Shown: one piece after another, positions 6,683 to 13,850 of the stretch
Layout: each line of letters starts with the position of its first letter
How positions within the stretch are numbered: position 1 is the first letter of the stretch
DNA from: CALKMS01 sp036796755
GTDB lineage: Bacteria > Actinomycetota > Aquicultoria > SKW223 > CALKMS01
Assembly: GCA_036796755.1 (NCBI GenBank)
Contig: DAIRCJ010000022.1
Span: 1-19,529, forward strand
Direction: 5' to 3'
DNA: 19,529 nucleotides
The notes under the pieces: generated by a model
What the model saw: only the letters and a program-made list of their open reading frames with translations
The model's database searches: none
What the model was told of the DNA's origin: nothing
Made by a program: the position numbers and the translations under genes

Positions 6683-7603
6683 ATGGAAACAAAAGTAAGT
6701 TACAAAAAGCTCTTATTTTTAGAGACCAGGCCACAGTTTTTACTTCTTACTCCCTGCTGTTTTCTGGTTGGCATTTCTGCTGCTGTTTACGAGGGTTTTT
6801 TTAACGGTCTTCATTTAATTCTGGCTTTAATTGGCGCTATCCTTGCTCATATCAGTGTCAATGTGCTAAATGACTATTTTGATTATAAAAGAGGGACAGA
6901 TTTTCTGACTCAGCGCACTCCTTTTAGCGGGGGAAGCGGCCTGTTGCCCACCAGCAAAGTGAAACCAGAAGATGCTTACAAGCTGGGAATTGGTGCCTTG
7001 CTTCTCGGTCTGGCAATCGGAGTTTACTTTATCTACCTTTATCCCCTTCTTATCCCTATTGTGGCTTTGGCCGCTTTTCTGGTTTATGCTTACACCCCCT
7101 GGCTTACAAAAATCGGAATAACTGAGCTGTTTCCAGGCTTGGGATTTGGTCCTCTCCTGATAATCGGCACTTATATAACTCAGCTAAAACCGGAAAATCC
7201 AAAAATCTCTCTCTCGGTTATTCTGGCTTCAATTCCAGCGGGCATTTTAGTTAGCAATCTTCTCTGGATAAACGAGATACCAGATTACGAAGCTGATTTA
7301 AAAACCGGCCGTCGCCACGGAGTAATTTTACTTGGCAAAAGGAAGGCTGCCTGGGGTTATGTCCTGATGCTTGCTCTTACTTACCTTTCTATAGTTATCC
7401 CGGTTGCCTTAAGACTGCTCCCGCCCTTTGTTCTCCTTGGTTTGCTCACTCTGCCCATCGCCATTCGGGCTGGTCGAGGCGCTCTAAAAAACTACAAAGA
7501 AACCGAGAAACTCGTACCAGCCCTTGGTCAGAACATAATGGTGGTTCTTTTAACTCCCCTCCTGATCTCGATAGGCTTTTTCCTGGCTGCTTACCTGAAG
7601 TAA
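6683..7603 (+). CDS. UbiA/MenA-family membrane prenyltransferase
   Basis: Integral membrane protein of 306 residues with about eight to nine hydrophobic segments. It carries both aspartate-rich motifs of the UbiA superfamily: NDYFDYKRGTD (N63-D73) and NEIPDYEADLKTGRR (197-211; D201, E203, D205). These bind Mg2+ and the prenyl diphosphate. The segments TPFSGGSGLL and LGFGPLLIIGTYITQ resemble MenA-type 1,4-dihydroxy-2-naphthoate polyprenyltransferases, so a role in menaquinone or another prenylated lipid/quinone is the best guess. No men or ubi gene lies nearby, so the aromatic substrate cannot be fixed. Heme O synthase and archaeal-lipid-type synthases are less likely. The start is supported by AAAGAGG upstream. 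The gene converges with dprA across a 54-bp gap rich in T that contains no clear terminator hairpin. Confidence 0.88.
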   Translation: METKVSYKKLLFLETRPQFLLLTPCCFLVGISAAVYEGFFNGLHLILALIGAILAHISVNVLNDYFDYKRGTDFLTQRTPFSGGSGLLPTSKVKPEDAYKLGIGALLLGLAIGVYFIYLYPLLIPIVALAAFLVYAYTPWLTKIGITELFPGLGFGPLLIIGTYITQLKPENPKISLSVILASIPAGILVSNLLWINEIPDYEADLKTGRRHGVILLGKRKAAWGYVLMLALTYLSIVIPVALRLLPPFVLLGLLTLPIAIRAGRGALKNYKETEKLVPALGQNIMVVLLTPLLISIGFFLAAYLK

Positions 7604-7657
7604 ATATACCTTGCTTTTTTTAGCTCTTTTTATTTTTTTCAAATGAAAGGTTCTCGT

Positions 7658-8746
7658 TTAACTCGCCTGATAATTTAAGGAAAAAACCTGGCCTGCCTCC
7701 CGAGAAACAACTCCTTTAATCTCAAGCAAAGTTAACAAATAGGCGGCTTCCTGGCCGCAAGTGCGGATGATTTCATCAGCTTGCCGGGGACCGTCTTCTA
7801 AAAGCCCGACGATTTCTTTTTCTTTTTCACTTAGCTCAATTTTTGCTTTCCTGAAACTACTTTCTTTATCAAGACTTTCTTTATCAAAGCCAAGAACTTC
7901 TAAAATATCTTCTAAGTTTTCAACCAGACAGGCGCCTTCCTTAATAAGCCGATTGCAACCTTTAGCGTAAGGGTTTTCCGGGTTTCCCGGAAAAACCATC
8001 ACCTCCCGGCCATAATCAGCCGCCAGATGAGCCGTTATTAAGGCTCCGCTTTTTAACCTTGCCTCAATTACAATCACAGCTTGAGAAAGACCGGCAATTA
8101 TTCGATTTCGCCGGGGAAAGTTGTAAGCCAGAGGTTCGGTTCCGGGCAAAAATTCGGTCAAAACAATGCCCTCTTCAGCTATTTTCCTTTTTAAAGTTTT
8201 GTTTTCGGGAGGATAATCAACATCAAGTCCGCAGCCCAAAACCGCTATCGTCTTCCCCTCACCCTTAAGCGCTCCAAGATGAGCGTAAGTATCAATTCCC
8301 CGAGCTAGTCCGGAAACGATGGTAAACCCTCTTTTTGAAAGTTCGGCTGATATTTCTTCGGCCAGATGTTTCCCTCTAAAACTTGAAAGGCGTGAGCCTA
8401 CTACCGCCAATATTTTCCTCTCTTTTTCGGGCAGGTTTCCCTGGTAGAAAAGAACCAGAGGGGGAAAGCTGACTTCTTTCAATAATGGGGGGTAGTTTTC
8501 CTCAGTTAAACAAACAGTTTTTATCCCCCTTTTCCTTATCCCCTGCCAGAACTCTTCAACCTTGGTTTTTTTTTGGAAAAAAAGAAATTCTTCCGCCTCA
8601 GACTGGCTTAAGCCAAAAGAGATAAGCTCTTTTTTCGTTGCTTTCCATAACTTCTCGAAACTACCAGCTTTTTTTAAGATGAATAAAATTTTTCCTGGAG
8701 AAAAACCGGTTAAAAGACAAGCTAAAGCAAAGTAATCTTCTTTCAT
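7658..8746 (-). CDS. dprA: DNA-processing protein DprA (Smf)
   Basis: DprA binds incoming single-stranded DNA during natural transformation and loads RecA; it also occurs in bacteria with no known competence. The 362 residues contain an N-terminal helical region (1-100), a Rossmann-like core with VVGSRLSSFRG (115-125), VSGLARGIDTYAHLGAL (144-160), GCGLDVDYPPEN and FPRRNRIIAGLSQ (210-222), GALITAHLAADYGR and GCNRLIKEGA (263-272), and a C-terminal winged-helix domain (about 305-360). Between core and winged helix a DKESLDKES repeat is encoded by a 15-bp tandem duplication (7859-7888). The ATG lies 5 nt after the stop of the MFS gene, with GAGG inside that gene's end. It is the last gene of comM-MFS-dprA. 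Confidence 0.96.
   Translation of the reverse strand: MKEDYFALACLLTGFSPGKILFILKKAGSFEKLWKATKKELISFGLSQSEAEEFLFFQKKTKVEEFWQGIRKRGIKTVCLTEENYPPLLKEVSFPPLVLFYQGNLPEKERKILAVVGSRLSSFRGKHLAEEISAELSKRGFTIVSGLARGIDTYAHLGALKGEGKTIAVLGCGLDVDYPPENKTLKRKIAEEGIVLTEFLPGTEPLAYNFPRRNRIIAGLSQAVIVIEARLKSGALITAHLAADYGREVMVFPGNPENPYAKGCNRLIKEGACLVENLEDILEVLGFDKESLDKESSFRKAKIELSEKEKEIVGLLEDGPRQADEIIRTCGQEAAYLLTLLEIKGVVSREAGQVFSLNYQAS
7859..7888. repeat. 15-bp tandem duplication inside dprA
   Basis: ACTTTCTTTATCAAG (7859-7873) is followed directly by ACTTTCTTTATCAAA (7874-7888), one mismatch in 15. It is in frame and doubles a five-residue acidic/basic unit in the linker between the two DprA domains, where length change should be tolerated. 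Confidence 0.85.
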
Positions 8747-8751
8747 CTTGC

Positions 8752-9975
8752 TTAAGCCTCTTTCAGGCCAGGCACAAAGAACGAAACCAACCCGACCAAA
8801 CCAAGCAACAGACCTATAATAGTTAAAGTCAGAGCAGGACCAATTAAATCGCCTAAAGCTCCTGAAAAGCCGCGAGAAACAAAAAGCCCTGAATAAACTA
8901 AGCTGGAACGAACGGCAAAAACCCTTCCTCGCATTTCCAGCGGAGTGTTTTCTTGAAGAAGGGTGGTGTGGCTTATAAAAAACAAAAGATTAAAAAAGCC
9001 TGCCAGAGCATAAAGAAAAAGAGCTGGAAAAAGAAGTTTTGCTCGCCCAACAAGCATAATAGAAAAACCGAAACCTAGCAAACCAAGAGAAACCAGAAAA
9101 CCTTTTTTTTGCTTCTTGCCTTGCCGAGCCAGAAGTAAACTCCCCAGAATACCCCCGACTGCCATTGCCGTCTCCATCCATCCATACTCTCGCGCACTGC
9201 CCTGTAGTACTTTGCTCACATAAGGCGGGATCAAAACATCCATTCCCCCGCCCAGCAGAGGGGCAAAGAAAAAAACCAAATTGCTGTAGAAAATGGGTTT
9301 GGTTTCTCTGATAAAACTCCAGCCCTCAAGAGCCTCCTGATGAACGCGGCTTAAATTCAACTTCTTGAGAAGAAAAGGCTGGCTAACTAAAGGCAAACAA
9401 CAAAGAATCAGAGCCGAGAGAAGATAAGAAAGGCTGTCAATGTAAAAAGAAATGTTATAGCCGAGACTGGCTACTAGAACTCCAGCCAGAGGATACCCAA
9501 GGACATCAGAAAGAGAATCCACAGCCATCAGGTAAGAATTAGCCTTCAGCAAATCCTTTCTTTCTACCAGCTCCGGAATAAGGCTGTTCTGCGAAGGATT
9601 AAAAATTAAAGTAAAAAGAGATATTAAAAAGACTAAAACAAAAACTGCTTCCAAGCGAGTTTTTAAGACCAGAGGAATTAACAAAACTAGAAAAAAACGG
9701 GCAAAATCGCTCAAAACCATAGCTTTTTTCTTGCTGAGAGAATCTACTAAGGCTCCACCCGGAAAGCCAAAAATCAAATGTGGAAGGGCGATAGCCATAA
9801 AGCTAAAACCGACATAAAGAGAGGAGTTGGTTAACTTCCAAACTGACCAGCCAAGGGCAATCATATGAAGGCGGTCACCAAGGGAGCTAATGAGCCGGGC
9901 CAACCAGAGCAGGGTAAAAGACCGATAAGTCAAAAAGATGTTTTTCTTTTCCTCCCTTCCCCTTGTTTCCTTCAA
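8752..9975 (-). CDS. MFS exporter, EntS/macrolide-efflux-like
   Basis: Membrane transporter of 407 residues with about twelve hydrophobic segments. It resembles the MFS_3 branch (enterobactin exporter EntS and Mef macrolide-efflux type). The start LTYRSFTLLWLARLISSLGD is characteristic, as are FGFPGGALVDSLSKKKAMVLSD in the loop between helices 2 and 3, FNPSQNSLIPELV in helix 4, and LLQENTPLEMRGRVFAVRSS in the second half. The substrate cannot be deduced. The start is TTG at 9975, overlapping the comM stop as TTGA, so it is read only if coupled to comM; no strong ribosome-binding site is close. The dprA start follows 5 nt after its stop. An exporter is not part of the usual yraN-comM-dprA arrangement. 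Confidence 0.9.
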   Translation of the reverse strand: MKETRGREEKKNIFLTYRSFTLLWLARLISSLGDRLHMIALGWSVWKLTNSSLYVGFSFMAIALPHLIFGFPGGALVDSLSKKKAMVLSDFARFFLVLLIPLVLKTRLEAVFVLVFLISLFTLIFNPSQNSLIPELVERKDLLKANSYLMAVDSLSDVLGYPLAGVLVASLGYNISFYIDSLSYLLSALILCCLPLVSQPFLLKKLNLSRVHQEALEGWSFIRETKPIFYSNLVFFFAPLLGGGMDVLIPPYVSKVLQGSAREYGWMETAMAVGGILGSLLLARQGKKQKKGFLVSLGLLGFGFSIMLVGRAKLLFPALFLYALAGFFNLLFFISHTTLLQENTPLEMRGRVFAVRSSLVYSGLFVSRGFSGALGDLIGPALTLTIIGLLLGLVGLVSFFVPGLKEA

Positions 9976-11513
9976 AACTTTAAAATATTCCTTTCTAACA
10001 AACGATACTGAATGGCTTCAGCCAAGTGCGAAAGCTCAATTTCCTCGCTTTCCTCCAGATCAGCTATTGTGCGCGCAACTCTCAAAATTTTATAATAAGC
10101 GCGAGCGGAAAGCTGCAGTTCTTCAAGGGCTTTCTCCATCAAACTCAAACCTTCTTTATCCAAATAACAGTATTTTTTTATTTGTCTGGTTTTCATCTCA
10201 CTATTTAGAGTGATTTTTTCCTGAGAAAATCTTTCTCTCTGAATTTTTCTTGCCCTTTCCACCCTTTCCCGTATTTTAACCGAAGGCTCGGACAACCTGT
10301 TATCCGGGAAAAACTGATTTTTCTCCAGGCGGGGAACTTCAATTTGAATGTCAATTCTATCAAGCAAAGGTCCCCCTATTTTGCTTCGATAACTTAAGAC
10401 TTTGCCTGGCGAACAAACGCACTCTCTCTTTAAATCACCCAAATACCCACAAGGGCAGGGATTCATAGCCGCTACCAGTATAAAATCAGAAGGATAGGTA
10501 ACCGTTCCGGCTGAGCGAGAAATCGTTACCGTTTTTTCTTCGAGGGGCTGTCGCAAAACCTGAAGAGTGTTTTTGGGAAACTCGGGCAGTTCATCCAGGA
10601 ACAAAACCCCCCGATGACTAAGGGTTATTTCCCCTGGTCCGGGCACCTGTCCGCCACCGACTAAACCAGCTGGAGAAATTGTATGATGAGGAAAGCGAAA
10701 AGGGCGCTCAGTAATTAAAGGCTTGCCCCTTTTTAACAAACCGGCAATACTGTAAATCCGGGTGACCTCTAAAGCTTCTTCAAAAGTTAGGCGAGGTAGA
10801 ATCGTAGGTAGCCGACGAGCCAGCATAGTCTTGCCTGAGCCCGGTGGACCAATCATTAAGACGTTATGCCCGCCAGCCGCCGCTATTTCCAGAGCCCTTT
10901 TAGCCTGCTCTTGACCCCTGACTTCAGAAAAACAGGGCTCAACAAAGTTTGATTCGTCTTTAAAAAACTCTTTTAGGTCGATTTTCAAAGAAGAAATTTC
11001 AGTTTCTCCCCGAAGAAAAGAAACCACCTCCAGAAGATTGAAAGCGGGATAAACTTCAAGTCCTTTAACAATAGCCGCCTCATATCCATTTTGAGCTGGT
11101 AAAACAATGCCATTAAATCCTTTACTTTTGGCGAAAAGAGCAATTGAAAGGACACCATTAACCGGCCTTAAATCTCCTTTTAAAGAAAGTTCCCCAACAA
11201 ACAAAAGTTTCTTTTCAATTTGAGGTTTTAACTGATCGGTAGAGATGAGTATTCCCAGAGCAATAGGAAGGTCAAATAGTGGCCCTTCTTTTTTTATATC
11301 CGCCGGGGCAAGGTTGACCACAATCCGACGAAGAGGGAAATCAAACTCAGAGTTTATAAGGCTGGCTCTGACTCTTTCTTTGGCTTCTTTTACCGCTGTA
11401 TCAGGCAGCCCAACAATGTTGAAGTTGGGTAAGCCCGGGCTGACATCAACTTCAACCCGAACCTCAAAAGTCTCTAAACCAAAAATGGCGGCTGTCAAAA
11501 CCTGAGCAAACAT
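9972..11513 (-). CDS. comM: ComM/YifB-type Mg-chelatase-like AAA+ ATPase
   Basis: AAA+ ATPase of 513 residues in the YifB/ComM family. In Vibrio and Haemophilus, ComM is a hexameric helicase that promotes branch migration during integration of transforming DNA. The order is an N-terminal Lon-like S5 fold (1-180, VDVSPGLPNFNIVGLPDTAV), Walker A GPPGSGKT (222-229), Walker B VLFLDE (303-308), a cysteine pair set C353/C355 and C365/C367 that is typical of the family and probably binds zinc, and LLDRID (383-388). A C-terminal helical lid domain ends at YRLLERNI. AAAGGAGG sits just before the ATG. A promoter probably lies in the 168-bp gap upstream, but none is clear: TTGTCC-16-TATACC is the best weak match. 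Confidence 0.95.
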   Translation of the reverse strand: MFAQVLTAAIFGLETFEVRVEVDVSPGLPNFNIVGLPDTAVKEAKERVRASLINSEFDFPLRRIVVNLAPADIKKEGPLFDLPIALGILISTDQLKPQIEKKLLFVGELSLKGDLRPVNGVLSIALFAKSKGFNGIVLPAQNGYEAAIVKGLEVYPAFNLLEVVSFLRGETEISSLKIDLKEFFKDESNFVEPCFSEVRGQEQAKRALEIAAAGGHNVLMIGPPGSGKTMLARRLPTILPRLTFEEALEVTRIYSIAGLLKRGKPLITERPFRFPHHTISPAGLVGGGQVPGPGEITLSHRGVLFLDELPEFPKNTLQVLRQPLEEKTVTISRSAGTVTYPSDFILVAAMNPCPCGYLGDLKRECVCSPGKVLSYRSKIGGPLLDRIDIQIEVPRLEKNQFFPDNRLSEPSVKIRERVERARKIQRERFSQEKITLNSEMKTRQIKKYCYLDKEGLSLMEKALEELQLSARAYYKILRVARTIADLEESEEIELSHLAEAIQYRLLERNILKF

Positions 11514-11681
11514 AGCGCCCCTCCTTTTCTACCTGATCAAACTTCCAGTTTTCTTTAGTTTATTCTTAGCTGATTAAATTTTTGGACTTATCGGTATATT
11601 AAAGCATACAGGCTGGACAAATTCTACAGTTTGAGTGCTGAAATTTTAAACTCTAACCAACAAGCTAAACAAAGCCAGATT

Positions 11682-12029
11682 TTAATCAAAGGCATTTTCT
11701 ATGTGTTCAATTTGATAGGAATCCTCACTCCCTACCACCGTGACAACATCAAACCTCACTGAGGTGTACTTTTCTTTAGTCTTTTGAAGAAAATCGGAAG
11801 CGGAAATTTTAATCTTTTTTTGTTTATCCCGAGTAACGCTTTCAAAAGGCTGAATCTTTCCCTGGTTTTTCCTGGTTTTCACTTCGCAAAAGACCAGAGT
11901 TTTCCCTCTTTTAACAATTAAATCCAGCTCACCAAAGCGAGTGCTGTAATTGCGAGCCAAAACCCGGAAACCCTTTTTTCTCAAATAATCTAAGGCTTTT
12001 TCCTCTCCCCAGTCCCCGAACTTCCTCAT
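11682..12029 (-). CDS. YraN family (UPF0102) putative endonuclease
   Basis: Small protein of 115 residues with a PD-(D/E)XK nuclease-like core: GELDLIV (E34, D36) and FCEVKTR (E49, K51) are the candidate metal-binding and catalytic residues. The N-terminal GDWGEEKALDYLRKKGFRVLARNY segment is the standard UPF0102 opening. Its biochemical role is not established; conserved linkage to rnhB, comM and dprA suggests DNA metabolism. The start ATG overlaps the rnhB stop as ATGA, so the two are co-translated. A 168-bp gap separates it from comM, where transcription may be re-initiated. Confidence 0.93.
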   Translation of the reverse strand: MRKFGDWGEEKALDYLRKKGFRVLARNYSTRFGELDLIVKRGKTLVFCEVKTRKNQGKIQPFESVTRDKQKKIKISASDFLQKTKEKYTSVRFDVVTVVGSEDSYQIEHIENAFD

Positions 12030-12643
12030 AAACCTTTTATCTTTCCCTGAAAAAAATTGGGTTTAAGAAAACAACGGCGATGAAGCTGGCAGGCCCCGTA
12101 TAAAGACACCAGCTTCTGGTGTTCCAGCGTAGCGTAACCTTTGTTTTTATCCCAGCAGTACTGAGGGAAAATCTGGTGATATTTCTCCATCAAGCGGTCG
12201 CGGGTGACTTTGGCGATAATGGAGGCAGCAGCAATAGGAAAGCAAAGCGCATCTCCTTTTTTTATGCTGACTGAGTTTTTAAACTTGAGGCGGTAGTAAT
12301 CAACTAAGATAAACTCAGGCTTTATTTTCAGGGTCTCAATAGCCTGATGAAGGGCTTTCAGGTTTGCCGCCTGCAAACCAATCCGGTCAATTTCCGCTAC
12401 CTCAATCGCTACCACGCTGTAGTCAATCGCTTCTTTAATGATTAAATCAAAGAGTTTTTCACGCCGCGAGGGGGAGAGAGCTTTCGAGTCTCTAACCCCA
12501 TTCAGTTCGCAATCAAAAGGTAAAATAACAGCAGCAGCCACCAGAGGTCCTGCCATTGCCCCCCGCCCGGCTTCATCAACCCCGGCTATCAGCTTAAACC
12601 CCTCTTTTTTTAAAATCTCCTCCCAGCGCGATAGCTTTCTCAT
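12026..12643 (-). CDS. rnhB: ribonuclease HII
   Basis: Cleaves RNA in RNA-DNA hybrids and removes misincorporated ribonucleotides from DNA. The 205 residues are the normal size. The catalytic acids are all present: D23 and E24 in GVDEAGRGAMAGP, D115 in ILVDYY and D149 in AKVTRDR. DSKALSPSRRE, and KGYATLEH near the C-terminus, also fit. The GRGAMAGP variant, in place of GRGPLAGP, is an ordinary alternative. AAGGAAAG directly precedes the ATG. It is the first gene of a minus-strand group and is divergent from capA, sharing a gap of about 120 bp. Confidence 0.97.
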   Translation of the reverse strand: MRKLSRWEEILKKEGFKLIAGVDEAGRGAMAGPLVAAAVILPFDCELNGVRDSKALSPSRREKLFDLIIKEAIDYSVVAIEVAEIDRIGLQAANLKALHQAIETLKIKPEFILVDYYRLKFKNSVSIKKGDALCFPIAAASIIAKVTRDRLMEKYHQIFPQYCWDKNKGYATLEHQKLVSLYGACQLHRRCFLKPNFFQGKIKGL

Positions 12644-12693
12644 CTTTCCTTATTTTATTAAAGCACTGCCTGACTAATTTAACTATTTTTTGT

Positions 12694-12764
12694 TTGACAA
12701 CTGGCAAGCCCCAGTATATCAATATCTAAGTTTGTTACGAGTTTGCTATTATAAGTTTGCTATG
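12694..12764 (+). promoter_or_regulatory. capA upstream region: promoter, inverted repeat and triple 11-bp repeat
   Basis: A perfect TTGACA (12694-12699) with TATCAA at 17 bp (12717-12722) is the best promoter; TATATC at 15 bp is the alternative. An inverted repeat ACTGG-N6-CCAGT (12700-12715) fills the spacer. Downstream, AGTTTGTTACG (12729-12739), AGTTTGCTATT (12740-12750) and AGTTTGCTATG (12754-12764) are three near-identical 11-mers, the last containing the start codon. No Shine-Dalgarno sequence is visible before the ATG. Confidence 0.4.
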
Positions 12765-13850
12765 AAGAGAGCTACAACTCGGCTTTTAATTTATCTACTC
12801 TTTTTTTTAATTCTTACTTTTATTACCCCTTCAGCTGCCCGGGCCCAAGAAATAACCATTGTGGCAGCTGGAGACATCAACCTGGGTGGAAGAGTAAATA
12901 ATATCATCAAGCAAAATGGTTATTTTTATCCGATTTCCCGGCTCAAGCCCATACTCTCCCAGGCTGACTTGACCTTTGGAAATCTGGAATGTTCCCTTTC
13001 TTATCAGGGAAAACCTGTTCCCGGCAAAGAGTTTACTTTTAGAGGTTCCCCGGAAAACCTTAGAACCCTTCAAGCCGGGGGATTTGATCTGGTCTCGATT
13101 GCCAACAACCATTCCAAAGATTTTGGAGAGGAAGCTTTCCTCGACACTTTAAAAAATCTAAAACTTTACGGGATTAAACCAGTTGGAGGCGGAAATAACC
13201 GTCAGGAAGCCTTAAGTCCAGCCATAGTTAAAAGGAATGGTTTAAAAATTGCCTTTTTAGCTTTTTCCGGGGTACTCCCCTATGGCTGGGCGGCTAGCGA
13301 TTTTAAACCCGGGGTAGCTTCTCTAAGGAATTTTGAACAGGTCAAGGAAACCATTGCTAAAGCCAGAAGGAAAGCTGACCTGGTCGTGGTTTCCCTTCAC
13401 TGGGGAATTGAACTTTCCCCTCGCCCTTCGAAAGAGCAGGAAAAACTGGCTTATCAGTTAATTGAGGCCGGAGCAACTCTGGTTATCGGACATCACCCCC
13501 ATATCCTGCAAAAAATTGAGGTTTACAAAAATGGATTGATAGCCTATAGCTTGGGAAATTTTATTTTCACTCCTGGCAGTCCCAGAGGAAGCAAGTCCGC
13601 CCTTATCCAGATTAAAATGGATGAATATGGAGTTAAAAGTTTTCGAGTTTGGCCAGTCAAGATTACCAACGCACGGCCGGAAATAGCCCGGGAAGGAGTG
13701 GCTAAAGAAATAAAAAAATTTCTTCTCAAAGAATCGCGAGCCGGGCAAGCAGGGTTGAAAGACGAAGGAGAGAGCCTTTTCTATGAAAGCTATCGGAGCC
13801 AGAAGTCTGGATTATTTAATAAGTTAACTCGGTCTTTCTTCCTTTTCTAA
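12762..13850 (+). CDS. exported CapA/PgsA-type poly-gamma-glutamate-like protein (metallophosphatase fold)
   Basis: The product has 362 residues from the ATG at 12762. The signal peptide is residues 1-28 (MKRATTRLLIYLLFFLILTF..., cleavage after ARA). The mature part is a PGA_cap/CapA domain with a calcineurin-like metal site: AAGDINLGG (D38), FGNLECSLS, ANNHSKDFG, VVSLHWGIE, GHHPHILQ and YSLGNFIF. Homologues include CapA/PgsA of poly-gamma-glutamate capsule synthesis, but many standalone members have no known activity. No capB, capC or ligase gene is nearby, so capsule synthesis is not supported. A TTG 72 nt upstream is in frame, but it overlaps the likely -35 box and would put extra residues before the signal peptide. 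The 3' end overlaps plsX by 27 bp, tail to tail. Confidence 0.9.
   Translation: MKRATTRLLIYLLFFLILTFITPSAARAQEITIVAAGDINLGGRVNNIIKQNGYFYPISRLKPILSQADLTFGNLECSLSYQGKPVPGKEFTFRGSPENLRTLQAGGFDLVSIANNHSKDFGEEAFLDTLKNLKLYGIKPVGGGNNRQEALSPAIVKRNGLKIAFLAFSGVLPYGWAASDFKPGVASLRNFEQVKETIAKARRKADLVVVSLHWGIELSPRPSKEQEKLAYQLIEAGATLVIGHHPHILQKIEVYKNGLIAYSLGNFIFTPGSPRGSKSALIQIKMDEYGVKSFRVWPVKITNARPEIAREGVAKEIKKFLLKESRAGQAGLKDEGESLFYESYRSQKSGLFNKLTRSFFLF

Noticed and set aside
7604..7657. Possible bidirectional terminator between the prenyltransferase gene and dprA
   Set aside because: T-runs are present, but only 4-5 bp AT stems (for example TTTCA-TT-TGAAA) were found, not a GC-rich hairpin.
12690..12761. 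In-frame TTG start 72 nt upstream of capA
   Set aside because: It lies on the probable TTGACA -35 box, places 24 extra residues before a normal signal peptide, and has no ribosome-binding site.
12762..13850. Poly-gamma-glutamate capsule locus
   Set aside because: Only a CapA-type protein is present; no capB or capC synthesis genes are nearby, and standalone CapA-like proteins are common.
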